Shown piece by piece: positions 34,857-42,534 of a stretch of 64,000 bases of DNA. Each line of letters begins with the position of its first letter. Within the stretch, counting starts at the first letter, position 1. The stretch is taken from contig QHBW01000019.1 of assembly GCA_003244205.1 (NCBI GenBank), positions 1-64,000 of the forward strand. Direction: 5' to 3'. Made by a program: the position numbers and the translations under genes. The stretch is from Solirubrobacterales bacterium (GTDB taxonomy: Bacteria; Actinomycetota; Thermoleophilia; Solirubrobacterales; Solirubrobacteraceae). Below the pieces are notes generated by a model, which was not told the DNA's origin, made no database searches, and saw nothing but the letters and a program-made list of their open reading frames with translations.

Positions 34857-35471
34857 CTAGATCCGGTTGGCGTAGCTGTCCACGAGAGCAGCGGCGGACT
34901 CCGCCACGTCGCCGATCCCGATGTGATCGTTGAGGATCTCCGCGGCCGATGGCAGGTCCTGCGCCGGCGTCCAGGTATCGGTGCGCCAGAGCCCCGAGCG
35001 CATGATGCACTTTGCGCAATGCAGGTAGGCCAACTCGACGGAAACCACGAGCGCGAGCGCCGCCGGGCGTCCCCCGGTCGCCAGTCCATCCAACAGGGCG
35101 GGATCCCGGCTCAGTTGCACTCGCCCGGTCACACGCAGGGTCTCTCCCAACCCGGGGATCAGGAAGAGCAGTCCGACCTGCGGGTTCTCGAGCATGTTCT
35201 GCAGCGAGTCGAGGCGGCGATTGCCGGTCGCATCGGGGATCAACAGCCGGTGGGCGTCCAGCACTCGCACAAATCCTGCTGGACCGCCCTTGGACGATAC
35301 GTCGCACACTCCGCTGGCGTCTGCGCTCGCCACGAGCACGAACGGTGAGAGCGCGATGAACGCGCGGCAGTGACGATCGAGGACCTCGACCTCCTTGCGC
35401 AACGATCGCTCGGCCGGGGCGGGGTAGACCTCGCGCAGCTGCTCGAGCGTGGTGATCGCGTGCTCTTGCAT
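34857..35471 (-). CDS. Pyridoxamine 5'-phosphate oxidase-fold protein (MSMEG_1061-like)
   Basis: A 204-residue split-barrel flavin-binding protein. FVLVASADASGVCDVSSKGG and the following IPDATGNRRLDSLQN match the PNPOx-fold family often annotated as MSMEG_1061-type. Members bind FMN or F420; the substrate is unknown. Its stop converges with that of the acyl-CoA dehydrogenase 33 bp away. Confidence 0.85.
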   Translation of the reverse strand: MQEHAITTLEQLREVYPAPAERSLRKEVEVLDRHCRAFIALSPFVLVASADASGVCDVSSKGGPAGFVRVLDAHRLLIPDATGNRRLDSLQNMLENPQVGLLFLIPGLGETLRVTGRVQLSRDPALLDGLATGGRPAALALVVSVELAYLHCAKCIMRSGLWRTDTWTPAQDLPSAAEILNDHIGIGDVAESAAALVDSYANRI

Positions 35472-35613
35472 CGGAACATCTTGGCAAAGGGCGTAATACC
35501 ATCGCGGCGTGCGAGCTCGGGGCCCCCATGTACTGCTGCTGGCCGTCTACGACCCGTCCAGGCTGCGGTCCAGGGCTGCGCTGCGCGGCGCGCTCCTGCA
35601 GGCACAGTGAGCG

Positions 35614-35703
35614 ATGCGCCCGCTGGTCGTGGTGCTCGCGATCCAGCTCGTGCTCGCGATCGCCTTCGTGGTCGTGATCGCGACCGGTGTGATCCGTCCG
35701 TGA
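35614..35703 (+). CDS. Possible 29-residue single-pass membrane peptide
   Basis: MRPLVVVLAIQLVLAIAFVV and nine further residues form one clean transmembrane helix ending in RP. There is no convincing Shine-Dalgarno. The length and hydrophobicity fit a small membrane protein, but a random GC-rich frame can look similar. Confidence 0.3.
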   Translation: MRPLVVVLAIQLVLAIAFVVVIATGVIRP

Positions 35704-35710
35704 GGGCGCC

Positions 35711-35755
35711 AGCCTGGACCGCCCCAGCCTGGACCGCCCCAGCCTGGACCGCCCC
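35711..35755. repeat. 15-bp tandem repeat, three exact copies
   Basis: AGCCTGGACCGCCCC is repeated exactly at 35711, 35726 and 35741, about 30 bp upstream of the probable ispH -10. Since 15 is a multiple of neither 10 nor 11, successive copies face different sides of the helix. It is likely a slippage-prone microsatellite. Confidence 0.9.
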
Positions 35756-35798
35756 CAGCCCGGAAGCCCCCAGCGCTCACCGCCCTACACTGGGCTGG

Positions 35799-36818
35799 AT
35801 GCCAGAGACGATCGCGGCGAGCGCCGAGAGCGCATCGCTCAACTTTCCTGAGCGCATTTTGCTGGCTTCGCCCCGCGGCTACTGCGCGGGCGTGGATCGC
35901 GCCGTGCAGACGGTCGAGCGCGCGCTCGAGCTCTACGGCGCACCCGTCTACGTGCGCAAGGAGATCGTCCACAACAAGCACGTAGTCGAGCAGCTCCGCC
36001 GGCGCGGAGCGGTCTTTGTCGACGAGGAGACCGAGGTCCCCGAGGGCTCGGTGACGGTCTTCTCCGCCCACGGTGTAGCGCCGTCGGTCCACCGCAATGC
36101 CGCCACGCGCGGCCTGCGAACGATCGACGCCACGTGCCCGTTGGTCACGAAGGTGCACGTCGAGGCGCGGAAGTTCGCCGCGGCGGGATACACCATCGTC
36201 CTGATCGGTCACAGCGGTCACGAGGAGGTCGAGGGGACGATGGGGGAGGCGCCCGCCAAGATCGTCCTCGTCGAGAGCGAGGCAGACGTCGATGCGCTCG
36301 AGGTGCCCGATCCCAAGCGGGTCGCCTACATCTCCCAGACGACCCTGTCAGTCGACGAGACCCGATCGATCATCGAGCTGCTGCGCGCGCGCTTCCCGGA
36401 CATCGTCGGACCCCGCACCGACGACATCTGCTACGCGACCACAAACCGTCAGACGGCCGTCAAGCAGCTCGCTGCCGAATGCGACGTTGTGCTGGTCATC
36501 GGTTCCACCAACTCGTCCAACTCTCAGCGACTCGTCGAGGTCACGCGCGATCTCGGCACCGAGGCTTACCTCATCGACCACGAGCTGCAGGTGCGCGAGG
36601 AGTGGCTCGACGGCAAGCGGGTGGTCGGAATAACATCGGGGGCCAGCGCCCCCGAGGAGTTGGTGCAGCGGCTGGTGACCTTCTTCCGCGAGCGGGGCAC
36701 CGACGATGTCTCCGAGTTGGAGGTAATCAGCGAGGACGTGCGCTTCATGCTGCCGAAGTCGCTGCGTACGGCGCTGGCGGACGCTGACGCCGACCCGCGC
36801 GCCTCCGCAGCTCGCTGA
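35799..36818 (+). CDS. ispH: 4-hydroxy-3-methylbut-2-enyl diphosphate reductase
   Basis: A 339-residue enzyme of the last step of the MEP isoprenoid pathway, producing IPP and DMAPP. The three 4Fe-4S cysteines are Cys29 (GYCAGVDRA), Cys113 (DATCPLV) and Cys211 (DICYATTNRQ). His and Glu motifs such as HGVAPS and IGHSGHEEVEG are present. The start follows TACACT (35786-35791) by 7 bases without a Shine-Dalgarno. The long open frame upstream of the ATG has no conserved content. Confidence 0.95.
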   Translation: MPETIAASAESASLNFPERILLASPRGYCAGVDRAVQTVERALELYGAPVYVRKEIVHNKHVVEQLRRRGAVFVDEETEVPEGSVTVFSAHGVAPSVHRNAATRGLRTIDATCPLVTKVHVEARKFAAAGYTIVLIGHSGHEEVEGTMGEAPAKIVLVESEADVDALEVPDPKRVAYISQTTLSVDETRSIIELLRARFPDIVGPRTDDICYATTNRQTAVKQLAAECDVVLVIGSTNSSNSQRLVEVTRDLGTEAYLIDHELQVREEWLDGKRVVGITSGASAPEELVQRLVTFFRERGTDDVSELEVISEDVRFMLPKSLRTALADADADPRASAAR

Positions 36819-37166
36819 AGCGTCGAGGAGCGAGCGCAACCGCCGCCGCTGGGCTCTCGCGGGCCACTGGATTCTCGCGGCCGCGGGCCTCTCGCGGCCG
36901 CCCGGGCCTCTCGCCGCCGCGGGCCCCTCGCGGCCGCGGGCCTCTCGCCGCCCGGGCCTCTTGCCGCCGCGGGCCCCCGGCGCCGCTGCCGGAGCGACAC
37001 CCATCATTCCCGCGCAAGGTCAACGGAAATGGTGAGTTGGTGCTCGCGTCGCCTGCTTGTGGGACTCGCCGCGGGGAGTCTGTGGCTAGTGGTGGTGACA
37101 TTGACAATGCGGCTGACCTCCCGCTTGGCGCCGAACATTTGCGACAACCCCTAGCCTCCGCCTCCC
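36819..37166. other. 348-bp gap with GC-rich repeats, 44-bp element and a mini-ORF
   Basis: About six imperfect 17-18 bp units of the form GCGGGCCTCTCGC occupy roughly 36883-36980. Copy 2 of the interspersed repeat follows at 36991. A 41-codon frame (37029-37154, MVSWCSRRLLVGLAAGSLWL...) looks like a signal-anchor peptide and is in the same frame as the metallophosphoesterase, from which a TAG separates it. Confidence 0.6.
36991..37034. repeat. Interspersed 44-bp repeat, copy 2
   Basis: It matches 17825-17868 at 42 of 44 positions, in the same orientation, 19 kb away. One of the two substitutions weakens the hairpin stem seen in copy 1. Both copies sit between genes. Confidence 0.75.
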
Positions 37167-38345
37167 CTGGATACGCTCGTCGTCAGCGATCTGCACCTCG
37201 GTACCCGTGCGGGCAGCGACCTGCTCGGGGGGCCGGCGCTGCGCAATGTCCTGCTGGACTCGCTGCAGGACATCGACCGCCTCGTGCTGCTCGGCGATGT
37301 GCTCGAGCTACGCAGCGGCCCGGTGGACGAGGCGACGCGCGCGGCCGAGCCCTGCCTGCGGGCGATCGGCCAAGCGCTGGGCGAGCGCGAGGTCGTGCTC
37401 GTGGCGGGCAACCATGACTACCAGCTCGTCGAGGAGTGGATCACGCGGCTGGTTGGCGCGCCCGATGCCGAGCTTGAACCCGAGCAGCATGCGCAGCCCG
37501 CCGAGGCCTCGGCACTGGCCGCGACCGTCGCGGGATTGCTTGCGCCCGCGCGGGTCAGCGTCGCCTATCCGGGCCTATGGCTCGCTCCGGGGGTGTACGC
37601 CACCCACGGCCACTACCTCGACCGCCACGTCACGCTGCCGGCATTCGAGCGCCTGGGGCTCGCCGCGGTCGAGCGCTGGCTGGCGCCACGCCGCGGAACG
37701 GTGCGTACCGGCGTGGCCGGTTACGAGGCGGTGCATGCACCCCTCTACGCGCTCTTTTACGCGCTTGCCCAACACGCCGGGCCGACCCCCGCCCGAACGG
37801 CTGGCGACCGCCGCGTGGCGGCCGGCAGCGACGGCAGCGTCCGCGCATGGCGGCGCCTCGCGCGCGAGACCCGACGGCACACGCCGCGCACACTCGCGCT
37901 GTTGACCGGTCTGCGCCTCGGTGTCGCCGCGGCCAACCGGGCGGGGCTCGGCCCGCTGAGTGCACGGCTTGATCGCAACGCGCTTCGCAACGCCTGGTTG
38001 AACGCTATGCGTGATGTCACCGCGGTGCTCGGTGTCGCCGCCGAGCACGTCATCTTTGGCCACTCCCATCGCCCCGGCCCGCTGGCGCGCGACAACCTCG
38101 TCGAATGGGCGCCGGCTCGCGGCGTCCAGCTGCACAACAGCGGCAGCTGGGTGTATGAGCCCCAGATGCTTGGCGCCACGCGCGCCGTCAGCCCGATGTG
38201 GCCGGGAACGGCGATTCGAGTTCGTCCCGGGCGAGCGCCAGAGCTGCTGGACCTGCTGGGCGATCGCAGTAGGGAGGACCTCGCCGCGGCGCTCGAGCCC
38301 ACAGCGCGGCTGGCGGAGTTCAGCGCGGTGCCAGCCCAGGGGTGA
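37167..38345 (+). CDS. Calcineurin-like metallophosphoesterase, probable CTG start
   Basis: A metallophosphoesterase with the metal-binding motifs SDLHLG, LLGDVLEL, GNHD and, far downstream, GHSHRPG. It may be a cyclic-nucleotide or lipid-sugar phosphodiesterase; the substrate is unknown. The first motif lies upstream of the first GTG (37284), so translation must start earlier. The frame back to the TAG at 37152 offers no ATG, GTG or TTG. CTG at 37167 puts the sequence DTLVVSDLHLG immediately after the start, where homologues begin. TAGCCT (37152-37157) lies nine bases upstream, as at leaderless starts here. The 3' end overlaps the convergent gene by 26 bp. Confidence 0.8.
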   Translation: MDTLVVSDLHLGTRAGSDLLGGPALRNVLLDSLQDIDRLVLLGDVLELRSGPVDEATRAAEPCLRAIGQALGEREVVLVAGNHDYQLVEEWITRLVGAPDAELEPEQHAQPAEASALAATVAGLLAPARVSVAYPGLWLAPGVYATHGHYLDRHVTLPAFERLGLAAVERWLAPRRGTVRTGVAGYEAVHAPLYALFYALAQHAGPTPARTAGDRRVAAGSDGSVRAWRRLARETRRHTPRTLALLTGLRLGVAAANRAGLGPLSARLDRNALRNAWLNAMRDVTAVLGVAAEHVIFGHSHRPGPLARDNLVEWAPARGVQLHNSGSWVYEPQMLGATRAVSPMWPGTAIRVRPGRAPELLDLLGDRSREDLAAALEPTARLAEFSAVPAQG

Positions 38346-39078
38346 AGCAGACCGCGTGGCAGCTCACGCCGGCCTCGAGCTCGAGCTCGAGCTCGTTCTC
38401 GGTGTGACGGGCGTGCTCCACCAGTGCGTAGCAGCCGGGGTACGAGACCGCGATGGTGCGGCCGTTGGCGTGGGCCACGCCCTCGCCTTCGAGCACTCCC
38501 CAGACGCCGCCTGCGGCATATCTACCGGACCAGGGCCCGGGCTGGTCGGCGCTCTGGGGCACGAGCTCGGCGTCGGGTTCGTCCTCCGGACGCAGTGGCG
38601 CAAGCGGCTCGCGGTCGACGTGCAGGAGGCGCTGGATCGCACGCTCGGTCTCGAGGTAGCCGCCCTCGCCGATGTGGAAGTCCTCGAGCGTGAGAGCGCC
38701 GCCGAAGAGATAGCGCGACGGCCACCCGTTGACCCCGAATGCCTGCCAGAGCTCAAAGGCGGCATCGATCATCACCGGGTAGCGGATCTGCAGCCGCCCG
38801 ACGGCGGCGCGCACAGCCTCGGGGTCGCGCGACGGCTCAAAGCCGGATGCATGGGCGCCAACCAGACGCAGCCCCGAGTTCGCGTAGCGCTCGTGCCAGG
38901 CGCGCAGGTAGGGCAGTGTGCGCAGCGAGTTGACCCGGCAGAAGTCCCAGAACTCGATCAGCAGCGCGACCGGCTCCTCACGGCCCCCGAGGCGGTCGGT
39001 CCGCAGCGCCTCGGAGTTGATCCACTCGGCCTCTGTGGGGAACGCCGGGGCCGGGATCGTGGCGATCGGGGGGCGCAC
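38320..39078 (-). CDS. Redoxin (DipZ C-terminal-like thioredoxin fold)
   Basis: A 252-residue thioredoxin-fold protein with FWDFCRVNSLRTLPYLRAW, which aligns with the DipZ/AhpC-TSA segment, and a C-terminal beta domain of the DipZ type. There is one cysteine at the active site with Ser where a second might stand, so it is a single-Cys redoxin. No signal peptide or membrane part. The GTG start follows TAGCGT (minus strand, 39090-39085) by 6 bases. Confidence 0.78.
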   Translation of the reverse strand: MRPPIATIPAPAFPTEAEWINSEALRTDRLGGREEPVALLIEFWDFCRVNSLRTLPYLRAWHERYANSGLRLVGAHASGFEPSRDPEAVRAAVGRLQIRYPVMIDAAFELWQAFGVNGWPSRYLFGGALTLEDFHIGEGGYLETERAIQRLLHVDREPLAPLRPEDEPDAELVPQSADQPGPWSGRYAAGGVWGVLEGEGVAHANGRTIAVSYPGCYALVEHARHTENELELELEAGVSCHAVCFTPGLAPR

Positions 39079-39213
39079 GGGGCGACGCTAGCAGCGGGTC
39101 GCTGGACGGATGTACGGCGTTGAAAGGCAGCCAAGCGCGGATGGAACCATGGTCTGGGGGGCAGACTGGGGCAGCATTGCCCTCGATCCTCCACCTCAAC
39201 TCAAGGAGGAGAA

Positions 39214-40134
39214 TTGCGCAAGCTAGTCACACTCACCGGAGCGCTAGGAGCGCTCCTCGCGCCGGCGGCCGCGTCGGCCAACACGCTCATCGCAAGTCTG
39301 AGCGCTTCGGTCACGCGAAGCGCGCTGACCCTCCACACGACCACGAGAACGGATGACGGCAGCGTGCCACCACCGTCGGTGCACGCCTACATCCGTCTTG
39401 GCAAGGGCTTGGCTATCGATCCTCTCGACGCCAGACGCTGTCAGGTGGCCACGAACTGCAACACGGGCTCGCAGGTAGGGGCAGGATCGGCGATTGGCGC
39501 GACCGTCCTTGCCGGTAGCCCGTTCTCGGCCCCTGTCAACGTGATCGCGTACAACGGCCCGCGGATGGGCGGCCTGTTCTCGCTGGTGCTCCAGCTCACG
39601 GGCCTCGCGGCGAACACATACGTTGGGACGCTGCGCGCGGACTCGGCGCCGTATGGCGCCGTGCTCGACCTGCCGGTCCCGCCCCCAGCGTTGCCCGGTG
39701 GGACTGTGTCGCTGACCCAGTTCAACACGACGATCGGTGGCTCGAGCTTCCCGAACACGGGCGGCACTACCAAGCCGGTGAGCAGCAAACGCACCTTTAC
39801 GATCGCCAGCAAGGCGACCAAGAGCTTCCATCTGCTCTATCCGAATGCGCTCCAGTTCGCCGGCGCGACCAAATCGGGTCGCGTGAAGCTGTCGGGCTCG
39901 GGCCTGAAGGTCCTGAGCAAGGGCTCGGCCGAGGGGGGGTCGGTCTACCGCGTGAAGGTGCGCAACAACGGCAAGGGGACCGGCAGAGTGACGATCACCG
40001 CGACGTCGTTTCACCGCTGGCAGTACGTCTCGGTGCAGAACTGCCCAGCTGGCGGCATTCGCTTCCAAGCCGTCATCGTCTACCAGGACGGGCGGACCAC
40101 CACGGCCAATACCGCGGCGCCCTGCCCCACCTAG
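39214..40134 (+). CDS. Secreted protein, function unknown
   Basis: A 306-residue protein with a signal peptide (RKLVTLTGALGALLAPAAASAN). The mature part is beta-rich, Gly/Ser/Thr-heavy and contains cysteine pairs (Cys76/Cys82 region and two near the C-terminus), suggesting extracytoplasmic disulfides. The VKOR at 42535 may supply those. It starts at TTG with a very strong Shine-Dalgarno (AAGGAGGAG, 39203-39211), unlike most genes here, so it is probably well expressed. I do not recognise the family. Confidence 0.75.
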   Translation: MRKLVTLTGALGALLAPAAASANTLIASLSASVTRSALTLHTTTRTDDGSVPPPSVHAYIRLGKGLAIDPLDARRCQVATNCNTGSQVGAGSAIGATVLAGSPFSAPVNVIAYNGPRMGGLFSLVLQLTGLAANTYVGTLRADSAPYGAVLDLPVPPPALPGGTVSLTQFNTTIGGSSFPNTGGTTKPVSSKRTFTIASKATKSFHLLYPNALQFAGATKSGRVKLSGSGLKVLSKGSAEGGSVYRVKVRNNGKGTGRVTITATSFHRWQYVSVQNCPAGGIRFQAVIVYQDGRTTTANTAAPCPT

Positions 40135-40486
40135 GTCAGCGCGCGCTGGCTGCTGCGTCCGATCGGAGCGGCCCTAAGCGGCCGCTCCCGTCGTTTGGCG
40201 GAACCGCCGCAGTTAGCGCCATAGCCGGGCCACGGCACTGACGCCGGGGGCGCCCGCCGCGCTTCCGTCCGGATCGCGTCCCACGATGTCTGTGAGCTGC
40301 AGTCGGCGGCGGCAAAGGAATTCGGGCCCGACTCGTCGAAATCCCACGCAGCCGCAAGGAGCCCACGGTGACCATCCCGATGATCTACGTCGAGTGCGAC
40401 GTGCCCGAGGGAATGACGCTCGAGCAATATCGCCGACGGACAGCTTCGCGCCCGTCCCGGCGGCGGGTCTCGCGGCGACGCTGGCG
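40135..40486. other. 352-bp gap: terminator and start of a small ORF
   Basis: Holds the hairpin at 40165-40188 and, from 40368, the 5' part of a small ORF with a Shine-Dalgarno. The remaining 180 bases show no gene or repeat I can support. Confidence 0.5.
40165..40188 (+). terminator. Intrinsic-type terminator after the secreted-protein gene
   Basis: GGAGCGGCC (40165-40173) pairs perfectly with GGCCGCTCC (40180-40188) around CTAAGC. CGTCGTTT follows, a short T-run. It lies 30 bp after the stop at 40134. Confidence 0.6.
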
Positions 40487-40559
40487 CTACCTCGCGAAGA
40501 GGACGCGGGCGCTGTCGAGCGCCTCGAGCAGCGCGTCGACGTCGGCTCGCACGCTGTAG
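40368..40559 (+). CDS. Small basic protein overlapping the sufS 3' end, possible
   Basis: A 63-codon ORF starts GTG with AAGGAG (40356-40361) six bases upstream. Its N-terminus (TIPMIYVECDVPEGMTLEQY) looks like real protein, but the remainder is Arg/Ser-rich and overlaps sufS antisense by 73 bp. It may be a real small gene whose end was disturbed or extended into sufS. Confidence 0.4.
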   Translation: MTIPMIYVECDVPEGMTLEQYRRRTASRPSRRRVSRRRWRYLAKRTRALSSASSSASTSARTL

Positions 40560-41725
40560 GGGCCGAAGCTGGCGCGCGCGGTCGCGCCCACGCCCAGCTG
40601 TCGCATCAGCGGCTGCGCGCAGTGGTGCCCGGCGCGGATGCAGACGGCGAAGCGGTTGGCGATCTCGGCCACGTCGTGTGGGTGGACGCCTGCGAGCGCA
40701 AACGACACGAGTCCTCCGCGATCCTCCGCCGCGGCGGGACCGTGGATCTCGATGTCGGGAAGCTCGGCGAGGCGGGCGAGCAGGTGCGCCGTGAGCTCTC
40801 GCTCGTGCTCGCGCACGCGCTCCATCCCGATCGCCTGGAGGTAGTCCACGGCCGCTCCGAGGCCGATGGCCTCAGCGATCATCGTGGTGCCAGCCTCGAA
40901 CTTCCAGGGCAGCTCGTTGAACGTTGTGCGCTCGAAGCTCACGCTCTTGATCATGTCGCCGCCGGCGAGGAACGGAGGCATCGCCTCGAGCAGCTCGCGA
41001 CGCCCGTGGAGCACGCCGATGCCGGTGGGCCCAAGCGCCTTGTGCCCGGTCCACGCGTAGAAGTCGGCGCCGAGCGCACCAACGTCCAGGGGCAGCTGCG
41101 GCGCGCCCTGCGAGCCGTCCACGACCGAGACCGCCCCCCCGGCGCGCACGCGGGCGCTGATCTCCGCCACCGGGGTGATCGTGCCGAGGACGTTGGACAC
41201 GTGGGCAAAGGCGACCAGCCTGACCCTGCCGCCGGCCAGCTCGGCGTCGAGCTGCTCCAGCGAGAGCGCACCGTCCTCGTCGACCTCGAGGTGACGCAGC
41301 TCGGCGCCGCGCTCCTGACAGAGCAGCTGCCAGGGGACGAGGTTGGAGTGGTGCTCGAAGCCGGTGACCAGCACGACGTCGCCAGAGTTCAGGTTGGCGC
41401 GTCCCCAGGAGTAGGCGACAAGGTTGATCGCCTCGGTCGCGTTGCGGGTGAAGATCGTGGTCGCGGCGTCGGCCCCGGCGAACGCGGCGATACGTGCGCG
41501 GGCGCCCTCGAAGAGCTCTGTGGACTCCTGGGCGAGCGTGTAGACGCCGCGGTGAATGTTGGCGTTGTGGAGACGGTAGTAGTCGCTGATCGCGTCGATC
41601 ACCGCAGCGGGCTTCTGCGACGTGGCCGCGGAATCGAGGTAGACGAGGCGCCGTCCGCCGAGCTCGCGGGAGAGGATTGGGAAGTCCTCGCGTACGTCCA
41701 GTTCAGGGGCGGTGGCGGTGTCCAC
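40487..41725 (-). CDS. sufS: Cysteine desulfurase, SufS type
   Basis: A 412-residue PLP enzyme (counted from GTG 41725). Lys229 in GHKALGPTG is the Schiff-base lysine and Cys369 in AGHHCAQP the persulfide-forming cysteine, both SufS/CsdA-type. It takes sulfur from cysteine for Fe-S or carrier-protein thiolation. No sufBCD genes are adjacent. It heads a block of sulfur-transfer and redox genes, so it may load the rhodanese-MoeB protein at 43101. GTG 41725 places the start just before LDVREDFPIL, where homologues start; a TTG at 41767 is less likely. Confidence 0.93.
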   Translation of the reverse strand: MDTATAPELDVREDFPILSRELGGRRLVYLDSAATSQKPAAVIDAISDYYRLHNANIHRGVYTLAQESTELFEGARARIAAFAGADAATTIFTRNATEAINLVAYSWGRANLNSGDVVLVTGFEHHSNLVPWQLLCQERGAELRHLEVDEDGALSLEQLDAELAGGRVRLVAFAHVSNVLGTITPVAEISARVRAGGAVSVVDGSQGAPQLPLDVGALGADFYAWTGHKALGPTGIGVLHGRRELLEAMPPFLAGGDMIKSVSFERTTFNELPWKFEAGTTMIAEAIGLGAAVDYLQAIGMERVREHERELTAHLLARLAELPDIEIHGPAAAEDRGGLVSFALAGVHPHDVAEIANRFAVCIRAGHHCAQPLMRQLGVGATARASFGPYSVRADVDALLEALDSARVLFAR

Positions 41726-41767
41726 GATGGTCCGGGGGAAGGCGAGAGCGGGCGATCCGAAGCCCAA

Positions 41768-41788
41768 ACCCTAGCGACGAACTAGGGT
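41768..41788. promoter_or_regulatory. Inverted repeat ACCCTAG-N7-CTAGGGT upstream of sufS
   Basis: Perfect 7-bp half-sites (41768-41774 and 41782-41788), spaced 14 bp centre to centre, lie 43 bases upstream of the sufS GTG and between sufS and the SCO1 stop. On the minus strand TACCCT and TAGGGT within it resemble -10 elements. Placement and symmetry fit a dimeric repressor site. Confidence 0.5.
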
Positions 41789-41816
41789 ATCAGCGAGACC
41801 GCGCTCGGCGAGAGCG

Positions 41817-42446
41817 CTACGCGTTGGGCGCCGCGGCGCCTGGGCTGAGGCGCTCGACCCTGCGGATATCGTGGGCGAGCCCCTCCGGCGTAAGCGCGTC
41901 GGGCGGGAAGGAGACCACCTCCCGTCCGCTGCGGTCGAGCACGAGCACGCGGTCGGAGTGTTTGGAGGTGGCGGTCTCCGGGAGCACGCCGTACTGCGCC
42001 CAGACGGGCGCGAGCGCTCGCGCGCTGCCGAGCAGGAAGTGCATCCGCCCGAGCATGCCCTGGTGGGCCTCGAAGGTGCGCACGCTCGCTGGCGTGTCGT
42101 TCGCCGGGTCCATGCTCAACGCGAGCACGGGGACGGCGTGTCCGAGCTGATCCAGCGCGGCCCGGATCTGCTGCGCCTGCAGGGGACAGAAGTCCCGGCA
42201 GTGGCTGTACATGAACGTGAACACCACGACCTTGCCGCCGTAGCCGTCCAGCGTTTCGCGCTGTCCGTTCTCGTCGCGCAGCACGAAGCGCACAGGGCGG
42301 ACGTCCGCGGGCGCTACGGCCCCCGCGTACCCGGAGGAGAAGACCGATACCTGCGGGGCCGGACGCTGCGCGAGCAACAAGACGACGAGCGTGGCGGCCA
42401 GGCAGGCGGCCAGCACGCCGATTGCAACACCGAGGCGGTTGGGCAC
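41817..42446 (-). CDS. SCO1/SenC copper-chaperone family thioredoxin-fold protein
   Basis: A 209-residue protein with an N-terminal membrane anchor (about 6-26) and a thioredoxin fold facing outward. The copper-binding Cys83-x3-Cys87 (SHCRDFC) and His163 (SKHSDRV) are the Sco1 triad. The family inserts copper into cytochrome oxidase CuA or acts as a thiol reductase. No oxidase genes are nearby. It is divergent from the VKOR gene, a thiol-redox partner. GTG start six bases after TAAGCT on the minus strand (42458-42453). Confidence 0.88.
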   Translation of the reverse strand: MPNRLGVAIGVLAACLAATLVVLLLAQRPAPQVSVFSSGYAGAVAPADVRPVRFVLRDENGQRETLDGYGGKVVVFTFMYSHCRDFCPLQAQQIRAALDQLGHAVPVLALSMDPANDTPASVRTFEAHQGMLGRMHFLLGSARALAPVWAQYGVLPETATSKHSDRVLVLDRSGREVVSFPPDALTPEGLAHDIRRVERLSPGAAAPNA

Positions 42447-42534
42447 GCGGCGAGCTTACGCACCGACTGGGGGGACAATGCGCGCCTGGGGCGCGACGAG
42501 CCCACGCCCGCGCGCCCGATGCGATCATGCGGGC

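Larger units (their letters stand above)
35472..35798. other. 327-bp gap holding a possible mini-gene and a triple repeat
   Basis: Contains a 29-codon hydrophobic ORF (35614-35703) and three tandem 15-bp repeats (35711-35755), followed by the ispH promoter-like TACACT at 35786-35791. A second tiny frame starting GTG at 35509 and stopping at 35610 is too weak to call. Confidence 0.6.

Noticed and set aside
35509-35610. 33-codon frame starting at GTG before the mini membrane ORF
   Set aside because: No Shine-Dalgarno or promoter-like hexamer at a suitable distance and no protein-like features.
37101-37106. TTGACA as a -35 box for the metallophosphoesterase
   Set aside because: No -10-like hexamer lies 16-18 bp downstream; the nearest TANNNT is 45 bp away.
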